In this document: positions 8,370-17,250 of the stretch, piece by piece | How positions within the stretch are numbered: position 1 is the first letter of the stretch | How the letters are laid out: each line of letters opens with the position of its first letter | Source: JAPLJC01 sp052326585 | Lineage (GTDB): Bacteria > Desulfobacterota > Desulfobaccia > Desulfobaccales > 0-14-0-80-60-11 | Length of the DNA stretch: 64,000 nt | NCBI GenBank assembly: GCA_052326585.1 | Contig: JBKQLU010000030.1 | Location: forward strand, 10,608 to 74,607 | Reading direction: 5' to 3' | Notes under the pieces: generated by a model | Seen by the model: only the letters and a program-made list of their open reading frames with translations | The model's database searches: none | What the model was told of the DNA's origin: nothing | Position numbers and translations under genes: made by a program

Positions 8370-11063
8370 TTACTTGGGCAGCGGCCCTTGCGTCACCTTT
8401 ACCAGATCGGCCGGTCTGACCCACCTGGCAAAGGCCGCCTGGACCTGTTCGGCAGTCAGGGCCGCATAGTCTTTAGCGGCGATAACCGGTTCATCAGGCG
8501 GCAAGTCCAGAATCGAGCGGTTGAGCAAGCCCTTGGCGATTTGTGCCAAGCTCGATTCGGACAGGGGAATGCTGCGCAGCAACATCAATTTTGCCTGGCG
8601 CAATTCGTCGGGCTTTACCGGTTGAGACTGCATCTCCAGCAAATTACGCGCCACGATGCTCTGGACCCTGGCAACATTGTCCGGATCGCAGGCATAGGCA
8701 ATGCCATAGAGGCAACGGGTCTGATTGGCCCGCAACTCCACCTCCACGGAATAGACGAGACCGGTCTCTTCCCGCAACTGTTGGTAAAGCCGGGTCGCAT
8801 AAAAGCCGCCCCCCAGGACGTGGTTGCCCAGTACCACGGCGTAATAATCGGGATTGGACCGGGTCAGTCCCAGGGTCTCTTCCAGGCTGACCTCATCCTG
8901 CACCCGGCTGGCATCGGGTACGGCCACATCGGCCGCGGCGTTATTCGGCACCGGCGGCAAGAGGATATTGGGTTTCGGACCGGCGGCCGTCCATGGTCCA
9001 AAGTATTGCTCGATTACCTGTTTGGCCCGCTCCGGGGTCACCTTGCCGATAACGACGATAATGCTCTGGTCCGGCCGGAAGACCTTGGAAAAATAGTTCT
9101 GGACGCCCGCCAGAGTCAAGGCTGAGACCGTATCCGGGGTGGCCTGGCGCAAGGTCGGGTCGCCCTGGGGATATAAGGCTGTTTTGACGGCGCGGCGCGC
9201 CAGATAATCCGGACTTTGGAGTTTGCCGGCAACAGTGTCGGCTATCTGGGTGCGCACAATTTTGAAGGCGGCCTCCGGCAGGGCCGGATGGAGTTCGTTA
9301 TCCGCCAGGAGTTGCACCCCGCGCTCGAAGTGGTCGGCCAATACCTGTAAAGAAAAAGAGGTTCTGGTGGAGACTTGGGCGGCAATCTCATCCAGGGCCT
9401 TCTGAAAGGCCAGGCGATCCAGTGAGGTGGTGCCGTAGGAAAAGAGGGAGTCCAATACCTGGGAAACGCCCTCCTGCCCTTGAGGCTCCTGCAAATCTGC
9501 CTGATTCTTAATATGGCCGTAAACGCTGATCGTGTTGCTGTTCGACTCGGGTTGCACCATCAGTTTAATGCCGTTGGGCAAGGTGGACACCACCGGGTGA
9601 ACCGTGGAAGCAGGAATGGACAGGCGCTCCAGGACGCTCTTGGCCCAATCAGGCAGGATGACGTTTTTGCCGGGCTGGAGATTGAAGGATTCTTTGCCGC
9701 CAAAGCCCTTGGAGGAGATGGGCTGGCCGGAGGCCTGGGGAGTGAGGATGGCGACCACCGCCTGATTAAGATCGAGGTAGAGGCGGGCGACGCGCTCCAC
9801 GTCTTTCACCGTAACCGCGGTAAGGGCATGGACGTCGTCCGCGGGAGACTGCCGGCCTTCCACCGCCAGGGCTTGGGACCACGACATGGCCAGTTCGGAG
9901 ACTGAATTTTTCTCTTCTTCCAGTTGGGCCAACTCCTGGTTTTTGGCAGCTTCCACCAGATCGGGGGCGATACCCCGTGCAACGGTTTGGGTTAAGACAT
10001 CCTTGACCTCCTGAAGCAACTTCTGGGGATCGCCGCCCTTAGGGAAGGCGGCCTCCACAAAGCCCAAACCTGACTGGGGGAGGGTGTTCAAAGAGAAGTC
10101 GGTGTTTAAGGCCCGGCCCGCTGCCGTCAGGCCATACAGGTCGGCCCGCTGACTGGCCAGGACGTCGGCCAGCACCTGGGAAGCGGCATAATCCGGGCTG
10201 CTGTAGCCGGGAAAGCGAAACGCGACCACGACCAATCCGAAGGGCAAATCCGTGTTGAGCTCGAGCTTTTCGGCCGTTACCGGCTGTAGATGCACCTCCG
10301 GCCGCGGCGGCAGATCTTTCCTGGGGATATCCCCGAATAATTCTTTGACGCTGGCCAGCGTTTTTTGGGGGTCCACCCCCCCGGTGATCACCAGGATGGC
10401 GTTATTAGGGGCGTACCAGGTCTGGTGAAACTTCTGGAGCATGGCGCCGGTGGTCAGGTCGAAGGAGGCCTTGGTGCCCAGGGCGTCGAGGGCATACGGC
10501 GTCCCTTTGTACATGGTTGCCAGGAGTTTAATATAAAAGAGATATTCAGGGTTGGAAAGGTCCTGGGCCACCTCCTGTTCAATGGCGCCGCGCTCCTGGT
10601 TCCAGAGTTCATCACTGTCGAGGACGCCGCGCATCCGAATGGCCTCGATATGCAAGGGCACGTCCAGATCCTCGGCCGGCACGGTAAAACTATATTGTGT
10701 GACTATCTGCTGGGTATCGGCCTCGAAATTTCCACCCATGGCGGCACTGATGGCGGCCAACTGGCCCGCCGAAAGCCCGGGACTGCCGCGAAACATCATG
10801 TGTTCCTGGGCGTGGGCCATTCCCGGGAAACCCTCCGGAGCCTCGTCCGATCCCACCAGATAATTGACCATGATCGTGGCCACGGGAGCAATGGGATCTT
10901 TAATGATCACCACCCGCAAGCCATTGCTCAAGGTAGCCCGCAGCGCCTCGTCCGGTTTTTCCCCGGCGCCGCAAGCGCATAGAGCCGCCAGCGCCAGGAT
11001 CACGCCCACTTTCCAGGCGATGTGCGCCAGCCGCTTTAAATCGAGCCGTTTTCCGAATAACAT
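8370..11063 (-). CDS. M16-family zinc peptidase (insulinase-like), lipoprotein
   Basis: Protein of 897 residues from the ATG at 11063, which is 5 bases after GAGGAG; the ATG four codons earlier contains that ribosome site and is rejected. A signal peptide (residues about 12-30) ends at ALCAC, giving a probable lipidated Cys31, so it should be membrane-anchored outside the cytoplasm. The first M16 half has the inverted zinc motif His84-AQEH88 with Glu87 as base and a downstream acidic ligand in NQERGAIEQEV. The second half (from about residue 470) repeats the fold but has no HxxEH, the usual arrangement for two-domain M16 proteins. Substrates are unknown; relatives degrade peptides in the periplasm. 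It is the most upstream gene of the minus-strand group, 87 bases before the DisA_N-like gene. Confidence 0.9.
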   Translation of the reverse strand: MLFGKRLDLKRLAHIAWKVGVILALAALCACGAGEKPDEALRATLSNGLRVVIIKDPIAPVATIMVNYLVGSDEAPEGFPGMAHAQEHMMFRGSPGLSAGQLAAISAAMGGNFEADTQQIVTQYSFTVPAEDLDVPLHIEAIRMRGVLDSDELWNQERGAIEQEVAQDLSNPEYLFYIKLLATMYKGTPYALDALGTKASFDLTTGAMLQKFHQTWYAPNNAILVITGGVDPQKTLASVKELFGDIPRKDLPPRPEVHLQPVTAEKLELNTDLPFGLVVVAFRFPGYSSPDYAASQVLADVLASQRADLYGLTAAGRALNTDFSLNTLPQSGLGFVEAAFPKGGDPQKLLQEVKDVLTQTVARGIAPDLVEAAKNQELAQLEEEKNSVSELAMSWSQALAVEGRQSPADDVHALTAVTVKDVERVARLYLDLNQAVVAILTPQASGQPISSKGFGGKESFNLQPGKNVILPDWAKSVLERLSIPASTVHPVVSTLPNGIKLMVQPESNSNTISVYGHIKNQADLQEPQGQEGVSQVLDSLFSYGTTSLDRLAFQKALDEIAAQVSTRTSFSLQVLADHFERGVQLLADNELHPALPEAAFKIVRTQIADTVAGKLQSPDYLARRAVKTALYPQGDPTLRQATPDTVSALTLAGVQNYFSKVFRPDQSIIVVIGKVTPERAKQVIEQYFGPWTAAGPKPNILLPPVPNNAAADVAVPDASRVQDEVSLEETLGLTRSNPDYYAVVLGNHVLGGGFYATRLYQQLREETGLVYSVEVELRANQTRCLYGIAYACDPDNVARVQSIVARNLLEMQSQPVKPDELRQAKLMLLRSIPLSESSLAQIAKGLLNRSILDLPPDEPVIAAKDYAALTAEQVQAAFARWVRPADLVKVTQGPLPK

Positions 11064-11237
11064 GGCACTCCTCATTATGATGGATTAATTGCCGGGGTTT
11101 CGGGATTGATGCAATCGACTCTATGGATATAATCACTCTTGTCTTTCCGGGGAAGGAAAAAATCGGCAATCCGGGGTCGGGGTCCCCTTTTCGCCGCCCA
11201 GGGCTCCACTGAGAATGTCGCCTCGATTTGTTAAAAC

Positions 11238-11285
11238 CCCGCCAGCCGGAAAAGTCGGCGGCCGGCCATGGTTCGGCGGGCTTTT
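11238..11285 (+). terminator. hairpin followed by T5 in the leader of the SDR gene
   Basis: CCCGCC (11238-11243) pairs with GGCGGG (11275-11280), with a smaller GC-rich hairpin inside, and is followed directly by CTTTTT. It lies 60 bases upstream of the SDR start on the same strand, with no coding gene before it on that strand, so it could be a leader attenuator or a terminator of upstream antisense transcripts. No riboswitch class is recognised. Confidence 0.45.
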
Positions 11286-11346
11286 TCCCCAGGGTAATAC
11301 ATGTTAATAATTAGGAAAAAAATAGTTTCTCAGGAGGTAAGGGATA

Positions 11347-12219
11347 ATGCGGCTCGAGGACAAGATCGCCATCATCACCGGCGCTGGCACTGGTATCGGC
11401 GAAGCCATTGCTCATAAATTTGCCCGGGAAGGCGCCCTTTTGGTTTTAAGCGGCCTGCCGGGCGATCCGGTGCGGGACGTGGCGGACGCCATTCTGGCGG
11501 CCGGGGGCCAGGCGGAGGTGCATCTGGGAGACGTGGCCGAAGAAAACGAGGCGCGCGCCTGCGTGGACCTGGCGATCGGCAGGTTCGGCCGCCTCGATGT
11601 GCTGGTGAACAATGCCGGCATCTTCATCGCCCTGGCCGCGACCGAGGACTATCGCCTCGAGGATTTCGACCGCACGCTGCGGCATAATCTCCGCACCGCC
11701 TTTCTGATGACCAAGTTTGCCCTGCCGCATCTGCAGAAAAGCCGCGGCAATATTATCTGCGCCGGTTCGGAGGCGGGATTCAACGGCTCGCCCGGATTCA
11801 CTACCTACGGAGGCTCCAAGGCCTTCTTGCATGCCTTTACGATGGGGGTGGCGTTGGAGCAGGCTAAATACGGCGTGCGCGCCAACTGTGTCTGCCCCGG
11901 GGCCATCGATACCGCCTGGACGCGCCCGGACACCGGTCCTTTGGACGAGGCGAAGGCAAAAGCGATTGATGAGGTTGTGCCTCTGGGGCGCCGCGGCACC
12001 CCGGAAGAGATGGCGAATATCTATGCCTTCCTGGCATCGGATGAGGCCACCTACGTGACGGGATCGCTGTGGCTGGCCGACGGAGGCGTCACTCCGGCCA
12101 AGGGGTGCTTGGGAGCGATGGTGCCCGCGGCGTTGCGCCGCGCCCCGGCGGGGGTATTGCCGCTGCGCCATTCGCATGACGGCGAGAAGGGCAAGGAAAT
12201 ATTTCGCGCCCAGAAGTAG
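11347..12219 (+). CDS. SDR-family oxidoreductase
   Basis: Classical short-chain dehydrogenase/reductase of 290 residues; ATG follows AGGAGGTAAGGGATA. The NAD(P)-binding TGAGTGIG (residues 10-17) and the structural NNAG motif are intact, and the YGGSK motif gives the catalytic Tyr and Lys, with the partner Ser in ICAGSEAG. LADGG closes the core at about residue 250. A 35-residue tail beyond the usual end is rich in Arg and Ala (ALRRAPAGVLPLRHSHDGEKG) and is unusual for the family. The cofactor choice is uncertain. It stands alone on the plus strand, convergent with the sigma-54 regulator. It may belong to the same catabolic block as the GntP and CoA-transferase genes. Confidence 0.9.
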   Translation: MRLEDKIAIITGAGTGIGEAIAHKFAREGALLVLSGLPGDPVRDVADAILAAGGQAEVHLGDVAEENEARACVDLAIGRFGRLDVLVNNAGIFIALAATEDYRLEDFDRTLRHNLRTAFLMTKFALPHLQKSRGNIICAGSEAGFNGSPGFTTYGGSKAFLHAFTMGVALEQAKYGVRANCVCPGAIDTAWTRPDTGPLDEAKAKAIDEVVPLGRRGTPEEMANIYAFLASDEATYVTGSLWLADGGVTPAKGCLGAMVPAALRRAPAGVLPLRHSHDGEKGKEIFRAQK

Positions 12220-12347
12220 CCGCGGTTGCGCTCCGGATAAAGGATGCGTTTTCCCTGAGAAGAAGCTCCGGCCCCCAAGAGATACGAGATATTGGTGAGG
12301 CAAATCAGGCCGCATCCAGAGGCGCTGCTAGTAAAGCGGCTCAAGAC

Positions 12348-13820
12348 CTAGAGGGTAGTAGGTTTCGGTTTTTGGCTGAGCGGCAGGTTGTATTTCTTCA
12401 TCTTTTTGTAAAGGAGGGTCCGGTGAATTCCCAGCAACTTTGCCGCCTGGACCTTGTTATACTCGGTTACCGCCAGGGCCTCCTGGATAGTCTGTTTTTC
12501 GGCGCTGGATTGCGCCTGCTTGATGAAAAAACGGTCCGCCCCGGGAATTAGTTGGCTATGGCGCTGCAGGTGGAAGGGAAGATCGATCAGATCGATTTCA
12601 TCTCCTTCGAGGTAAGAGAGGGTGCGTTCCAGGACATTGGAGAGTTCGCGGACATTTCCCGGCCAATCATAATTGATTAAAGCACTCGCCGCCCTGGGGC
12701 CAATGGCCGCTTGCGGGAGAGAGAAATCCTCGGCGATCTGCCGGATGAGATAATTAGAGAGGGGAATAATGTCCTCTTTGCGCTCCCGCAGAGGCGGGAT
12801 GTGGAGCTGGATGACGTTCAGCCGGAAGAGAAGGTCCCGGCGGAAGCGGCCCTCGGCCATTAATTTTTTGAGGTCATGGTTGGTGGCGGCAATGGTGCGA
12901 AAATCGACGTGGACCAGGGAATTACCGCCAATCCGCTCGAATTCCTTTTCTTCTAAGGCTTGCAGCAACTTGGGCTGCAATTCTATGGCGAGGTCTCCTA
13001 TTTCATCAAGAAATAGGGAACCTTGCTGGGCCAGCTCAAATTTCCCGGTTTTGCCCCCCTCCCGGGCGCCGGTGAAGGCGCCTTTTTCGTAACCAAACAG
13101 TTCCGATTCCATCAGGTCTTTGGGAATGGCGGCGCAGTTGATGCGGATGAAGGGGTAGATTTTACGGCAACTGGCATGGTGAATGGCCTGGGCGAAAAGC
13201 TCTTTGCCGGTCCCCGATTCCCCCGAAATCAGCACCGGGAAGGCGGTGGCGGAGGCTCTGCACGCCTCCTGTTTCAACGAGATAATGGCATCACTCACCC
13301 CCACGATGCTGTCAAAGGTATAACGGGTGGAGCGCAGGGTAAGGAGTTCTTTCTCAAAATATTTCAGCTGCGATTCCAAAATGGAAAACTTGCTGGCCAG
13401 CTTGCCGACGTCCCGCACGTCTTTAAACATTACCTGCCCGAAGACCGCGACCACCTTGCCGTCCTGCCGGATGGGGATCCGTTGGACCACCATGTCCTGG
13501 CCCTTGATGCGCTGAACCTGGTTGATCTCGCATTTGCCGGTTTTGGCGACGATGTGCATGCGCGAATTTTCAATAACCTCGGTCACATGTTTGCCAATCT
13601 GAGCTGATGGATCGATCGACAGAAATCTGCCATAGGGCTTATTGAAGTGAGTGATGTACCCCTGGGCGTCGACCACCACCACACCGTTATAAATACTGTC
13701 CAGGATCAGACGCAGCATTTCCAGTTGCCGGGGTAAACCCCGACGAGGCCTGGTGGCGCTGCCAGGCGGCCCCAGAAGGCTCGCCTTGCCTCTTTCTCCT
13801 GATGATCCGGCGATTTCCAT
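12348..13820 (-). CDS. sigma-54-dependent transcriptional activator with PAS sensor
   Basis: Enhancer-binding protein of 490 residues in three parts. A PAS domain (about residues 35-140) starts MLRLILDSIYNGVVVVD and probably binds a small ligand. The AAA+ domain (about 165-405) has Walker A GESGTGKE, the sigma-54 contact loop GAFTGA, Walker B SLFLDEIGDL and the arginine region ending NYDWPGNVREL. A Fis-type helix-turn-helix follows (AAKLLGIHRTLLYKKMKKY). There is no receiver domain, so ligand sensing rather than phosphorylation should control it. It is transcribed divergently from the GntP permease, whose upstream region has a -24/-12 promoter and an inverted repeat, making that operon its likely target. 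No strong ribosome site precedes the ATG; the Met at codon 34 is an alternative start. Confidence 0.92.
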   Translation of the reverse strand: MEIAGSSGERGKASLLGPPGSATRPRRGLPRQLEMLRLILDSIYNGVVVVDAQGYITHFNKPYGRFLSIDPSAQIGKHVTEVIENSRMHIVAKTGKCEINQVQRIKGQDMVVQRIPIRQDGKVVAVFGQVMFKDVRDVGKLASKFSILESQLKYFEKELLTLRSTRYTFDSIVGVSDAIISLKQEACRASATAFPVLISGESGTGKELFAQAIHHASCRKIYPFIRINCAAIPKDLMESELFGYEKGAFTGAREGGKTGKFELAQQGSLFLDEIGDLAIELQPKLLQALEEKEFERIGGNSLVHVDFRTIAATNHDLKKLMAEGRFRRDLLFRLNVIQLHIPPLRERKEDIIPLSNYLIRQIAEDFSLPQAAIGPRAASALINYDWPGNVRELSNVLERTLSYLEGDEIDLIDLPFHLQRHSQLIPGADRFFIKQAQSSAEKQTIQEALAVTEYNKVQAAKLLGIHRTLLYKKMKKYNLPLSQKPKPTTL

Positions 13821-13836
13821 GTGTCCAACTTCTTAA

Positions 13837-13870
13837 GTATCAAATTTGCCACATGTAGATAGATTGATAC
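13837..13870. promoter_or_regulatory. inverted repeat, candidate enhancer/operator for the sigma-54 activator
   Basis: GTATCAA (13837-13843) and TTGATAC (13864-13870) form perfect 7-base inverted arms separated by 20 bases. They lie just upstream of the regulator start and about 80 bases before the -24/-12 promoter of the GntP gene, the usual place for an upstream activating site. Binding by the neighbouring activator is inferred from position only. Confidence 0.45.
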
Positions 13871-13946
13871 CTAAAGCGGGGGGCAGATGTCAATGGAAAT
13901 TTCCTTCTAAGCCTGGATTAATCTCAGATTTATTAGAATCGATCTC

Positions 13947-13962
13947 TGGCCCAAGAATTGCT
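13947..13962 (+). promoter_or_regulatory. sigma-54 (-24/-12) promoter of the GntP operon
   Basis: TGGCCCAAGAATTGCT places GG at 13948-13949 and GC at 13960-13961, exactly 10 bases apart as required for RpoN promoters (consensus TGGCAC-N5-TTGCW). It points to the GntP permease with a start near 13973, leaving a leader of about 260 bases. The adjacent divergent gene encodes a sigma-54 activator, which strengthens the call. The rest of the 13821-14235 gap holds no gene I can see. Confidence 0.72.
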
Positions 13963-14235
13963 ATCACTGCGCCCGAATAGGCCTGCGTGCTTAATCTACT
14001 TTATCCCGCTGGTCGTTTTTGAGGAGCGGTGCTAGGAGGGACTGATTCTCTGAGCTCGGCACCCCGGTCCAATTTCTTAACGGAAATTTTTCGTGATTTG
14101 CCTATGGCAGGCGCTTTTAATTCGTCTCCCTACGGATGGATCGAAAAACTGTAATGATGGGCTTAAGACAAACTTATCTTACTAATGCATAACTTCATCA
14201 ACAATTCAAACCAATTTAATTAGAGGGGGGGAATC

Positions 14236-15636
14236 ATGGACGTATTAGGCATTATTATAAGTCTGTTCCTTCTAATGTACATGGCCTACCGGGGTTTCTC
14301 GGTTATCTTATTTGCCCCGGTCTTTGCCTTGTTAGCCGCGGCCACTCAGGGCTTGCCGGTCATGCCCTCATATACCGAGCTCTTCATGGTCAAGGCGGTG
14401 ATTTATATTAAGGCCTTTTTTCCGGTTTTTCTGCTGGGGGCCGTCTTTGGCAAGGTAATGGAAGATACCCAACTGGCCAAGGGGATATCTCACACTATCA
14501 TCGAGGCATTAGGGCATAAACGGGCCATTCTGTCCGTGGTTTTATCCTGCGCTATTCTTACTTACGGGGGGGTCAGCCTCTTTGTGGTGGTCTTCGCGGT
14601 CTATCCTTTTGCAGCCTCCCTCTTTAAGGAAGCCGACATCCCCAAACGCCTGATTCCCGGTGCTATCGCCCTGGGTTCCTTCACCTTCACGATGGACGCC
14701 TTTCCGGGGACGCCCCAGATTCAGAATATCATCCCCACCACCTTCTATGGCACTACGGCCTATGCCGCTCCCATTGCCGGCCTGGTCGGCGGCATCCTGA
14801 TCTTTATAGTTGGCATGATTTATCTGGAATGGCGCCTGAAGAAAGCCAAAGGCAAGGGGGAGGGTTACGGCGCCCACACCTTGAATGAACCCGCGGAGGG
14901 GACGGCAGGGTGGTTACCCAAATGGTATCTGGGGATTCTGCCCTTGATATTGGTCCTGGTGATCAATTACTTCTTGTCCCGGGTTTATACCTGGGATCCG
15001 GGGATACTGGCGACCCTCTCTCCCATGAAGCTGCCGCTGATGGCGCCGGCCGTGAAGAATGTCGTCGGCATCTGGTCCCTGGTGATCGCCTTGGTTTCCG
15101 GCATTGTCCTGGCCGTGATCCTGGGGTATAAGAATCTTCCCAAGGGCGGAGGATTACAAAGGGCACTGAATGTCGGCGCCATAGGTTCCCTGCTCGCCAT
15201 CATGAATACCGCCTCGGAAGTGGGCTACGGCAACGTCATCGCCGCTTTGCCGGGGTTCAAGTCCATTTCCGGCGCCCTGCTGGGCATCAAGCTGGGCGGC
15301 ACTCCCCTGGTTTCGGAGGCGGTCTCGGTGAACATCCTGGCCGGCATCACCGGTTCGGCCTCAGGCGGCCTGTCTATCGCCCTCGACCTGATGTCCAAGA
15401 ATTGGTTGGCCTGGGCCAATTCCATTGGGCTGTCACCGCAAATCCTGCATCGGGTGGCTTCCATGGCCTCGGGGGGCTGCGACACTCTGCCTCATAACGG
15501 GGCGGTGATCACCCTCCTGGCGGTATGCGGCCTGACGCATAAGCAATCCTATCTGGACATCGGCGCCATGACGGTGATTAAAACCTTAATGGTCTTTGTG
15601 ATTATTCTGCTCTACACCATTACCGGCATCTATTGA
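14236..15636 (+). CDS. GntP-family organic acid permease
   Basis: Integral membrane protein of 466 residues with about 12-14 hydrophobic segments; ATG follows AGAGGGGGGAATC. Features of GntP transporters (gluconate, glycerate, hydroxybutyrate type) are the opening IIISLFLLMYMAYRGFSVILFAP, FFPVFLLGAVFGKVMED, the conserved AFPGTPQIQNIIPTTFYGT loop, and ASGGCDTLPHNGAVITLL near the end. Substrate cannot be read directly, but neighbours (universal stress protein, 3-hydroxyacyl-CoA dehydrogenase, two CoA-transferases) point to a hydroxy- or keto-acid later activated to its CoA ester. Control by the divergent PAS/sigma-54 regulator is likely. Confidence 0.9.
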   Translation: MDVLGIIISLFLLMYMAYRGFSVILFAPVFALLAAATQGLPVMPSYTELFMVKAVIYIKAFFPVFLLGAVFGKVMEDTQLAKGISHTIIEALGHKRAILSVVLSCAILTYGGVSLFVVVFAVYPFAASLFKEADIPKRLIPGAIALGSFTFTMDAFPGTPQIQNIIPTTFYGTTAYAAPIAGLVGGILIFIVGMIYLEWRLKKAKGKGEGYGAHTLNEPAEGTAGWLPKWYLGILPLILVLVINYFLSRVYTWDPGILATLSPMKLPLMAPAVKNVVGIWSLVIALVSGIVLAVILGYKNLPKGGGLQRALNVGAIGSLLAIMNTASEVGYGNVIAALPGFKSISGALLGIKLGGTPLVSEAVSVNILAGITGSASGGLSIALDLMSKNWLAWANSIGLSPQILHRVASMASGGCDTLPHNGAVITLLAVCGLTHKQSYLDIGAMTVIKTLMVFVIILLYTITGIY

Positions 15637-15650
15637 TTTTCCATTTACAG

Positions 15651-15692
15651 GCGGCCTGGGATTTCCCGCCCCAAGGGGAAATCCCGGGCCGC
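15651..15692 (+). terminator. strong intercistronic hairpin, no T-run
   Basis: GCGGCC-GGGATTTCCC pairs with GGGAAATCCC-GGCCGC around the loop GCCCCAAG, a stem of about 16 pairs with one bulge on each side. No U-tract follows, so it is more likely an mRNA stabiliser or processing site between the permease and the stress-protein gene than a full terminator. Confidence 0.5.
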
Positions 15693-15723
15693 AGTGGCAG
15701 TCCCTAACTTAGGAGGCATTGGC

Positions 15724-16236
15724 ATGTTAATCCCAAAAAATATTCTTGTTCCGCTCGATTTTTCCGAATCATCGGACCGGCTCCTGGAACAAGCCTTCGC
15801 CATCGCCAGTCAATTTAAGGCCAGGGTATATGTTCTGCACGTGGTGGAAACCAAACTGATCCAATGCATCGATGATTACTGCTTGAATCAGGAGTTGGTA
15901 AAACAACTGGCCGCCAACCGGGCGTCCCAGATAAGCGATGACTATTCCGTAACGCCGCTGCTGGTCCGAAGGATGGAAGAGGAGATGTTCCAGTCGTCCC
16001 GGGCGAGACTTCAGGAGCTGATCAACCGTAACCCGCAAAGCCAAAACCTGGAAACCGTCATAAAAGTGCGGAGCGGCGTGGCTTATAGCGAAATCATCGC
16101 CGAGCAGCGGGAACAAAGCATAGATCTGATCATCATGTCTTCCCTGGGGAAGGGTGGATTGCAGGAGTATCTGGGGAGCACCGCGGAAAAGGTGGTGCGT
16201 GGGGCAACCTGCTCCGTGATGGTGATAAAGGGTTAG
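15724..16236 (+). CDS. universal stress protein (UspA family)
   Basis: Start chosen at 15724 (MLIPKNILVPLDF), preceded by TAGGAGGCATTGGC; an ATG ten codons upstream has no ribosome site. The 170-residue protein has the opening ILVPLDFSESS, a central HVVETK strand and the ATP-binding signature G-KGG-QEYLGSTAEKVVRGATCSVMVI near the end, typical of the ATP-binding USP class. USPs are often encoded next to transporters and modulate them under stress. It follows the GntP permease by 87 bases including a hairpin. Its last 148 coding bases plus 18 downstream bases recur at 17251-17416. Confidence 0.92.
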   Translation: MLIPKNILVPLDFSESSDRLLEQAFAIASQFKARVYVLHVVETKLIQCIDDYCLNQELVKQLAANRASQISDDYSVTPLLVRRMEEEMFQSSRARLQELINRNPQSQNLETVIKVRSGVAYSEIIAEQREQSIDLIIMSSLGKGGLQEYLGSTAEKVVRGATCSVMVIKG

Positions 16237-16254
16237 GGAGATAGTTGCCTTTAA
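16089..16254 (+). repeat. direct repeat, copy 1 (3' end of universal stress protein gene)
   Basis: These 166 bases recur without any gap at 17251-17416; I count 7 mismatches by eye. This copy lies in the intact gene and runs 18 bases past its stop codon to CTTTAA. The two copies bracket the 3-hydroxyacyl-CoA dehydrogenase gene. Confidence 0.95.
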
Positions 16255-16347
16255 TGATGGTCCTGGCGGCTATAACGATTATATCTCTCTTCTTTGCCGG
16301 TGAAACGTATAAAGAGACGATTAAAGAAACCTTTGAGGAGACCTACA

Positions 16348-17247
16348 ATGAGCCTTAAACTGGAGCGGGTAGCCATTATCGGATCGGGCATCCTGGGTAC
16401 TCAAATTGCGCTGGTGGCCGCATATGCAGGCTACGATGTCAAAATCTTCGATCAGCGCGAGGATGCTTTTTCGGCAACTTACAAAAAGATTAAGGACGAT
16501 CTGAGGTCCAAGAACATCACCCCCTTCATCCCATGGGACCAGTGGGAAAGATGCAAATCATCGGTTCAAAAGGCTTCCAGCCTGGATGAAGCCGTAAAGG
16601 ACGCGCATCTCGTGATAGAGTCTGCAACTGAAAATGTCACGCTCAAGAATGAAATCTTCGTTACCCTTGGCAAGAAAGCTCCGCGCGACGCAATACTGGC
16701 TACGAACAGCTCTTCCATTCCGGTCTCTAAGATGGAAACCAGCAGCGGACGTCCCGAGAGGTGTCTGAATATTCACTTCTATTTCCCATTGCAGGGCACA
16801 AATATGGTCGACATCATGGGAGGGACCAAAACGTTGCCCGAGGTGTTTCAGACTGGGGTGGACTGGATCAAATCGATAGGGTGCATTCCTCTCAAGGTCA
16901 ACAAGGAGATCCTGGGGTTCTGCTTCAATCGCATTTGGAGGGCCATCAAAAAGGAAGCCCTTTACATGTGGGGCAATGGTTTTGTTGATTACCGGGATAC
17001 GGACCGTGGCTGGATGGTGTTCACCAGGATGACTGAGGGCCCTTTCGCCATTATGGATAAAGTCGGGCTCGATGTGGTCTATGACATAGAGATGGTTTAT
17101 TACAACGAATCCGGAGACCCCAAAGACAAACCGCCGGATGCTCTTCTTGAGAAGATCAAACGGGGTGAACTTGGCGTAAAGAGTGGCAAGGGATTTTATA
17201 CCTATCCCGATCCGGAGTACCTGAAACCGGGTTTTTTGAAGAGCTGA
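16348..17247 (+). CDS. 3-hydroxyacyl-CoA dehydrogenase family protein
   Basis: Start at 16348 (MSLKLERVAIIG), preceded by GAGGAGACCTACA; 18 codons open upstream have no ribosome site. The 299-residue protein has the NAD-binding GSGILGTQIA at its N-terminus, the helix VIESATENVTLKNEIF, and the catalytic region TNSSSIPVSKM followed by LNIHFYFP (catalytic His). The C-terminal helical domain ends in the family motif GVKSGKGFYTYPD. It would oxidise a 3-hydroxyacyl-CoA or a related 3-hydroxy acid with NAD; lambda-crystallin/carnitine dehydrogenase relatives have the same fold. Its bases look visibly less GC-rich than its neighbours (not counted), and it is bracketed by the 166-bp repeat, so it may be an insertion into an older stress-protein/CoA-transferase arrangement. 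Confidence 0.9.
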   Translation: MSLKLERVAIIGSGILGTQIALVAAYAGYDVKIFDQREDAFSATYKKIKDDLRSKNITPFIPWDQWERCKSSVQKASSLDEAVKDAHLVIESATENVTLKNEIFVTLGKKAPRDAILATNSSSIPVSKMETSSGRPERCLNIHFYFPLQGTNMVDIMGGTKTLPEVFQTGVDWIKSIGCIPLKVNKEILGFCFNRIWRAIKKEALYMWGNGFVDYRDTDRGWMVFTRMTEGPFAIMDKVGLDVVYDIEMVYYNESGDPKDKPPDALLEKIKRGELGVKSGKGFYTYPDPEYLKPGFLKS

Positions 17248-17250
17248 CCC

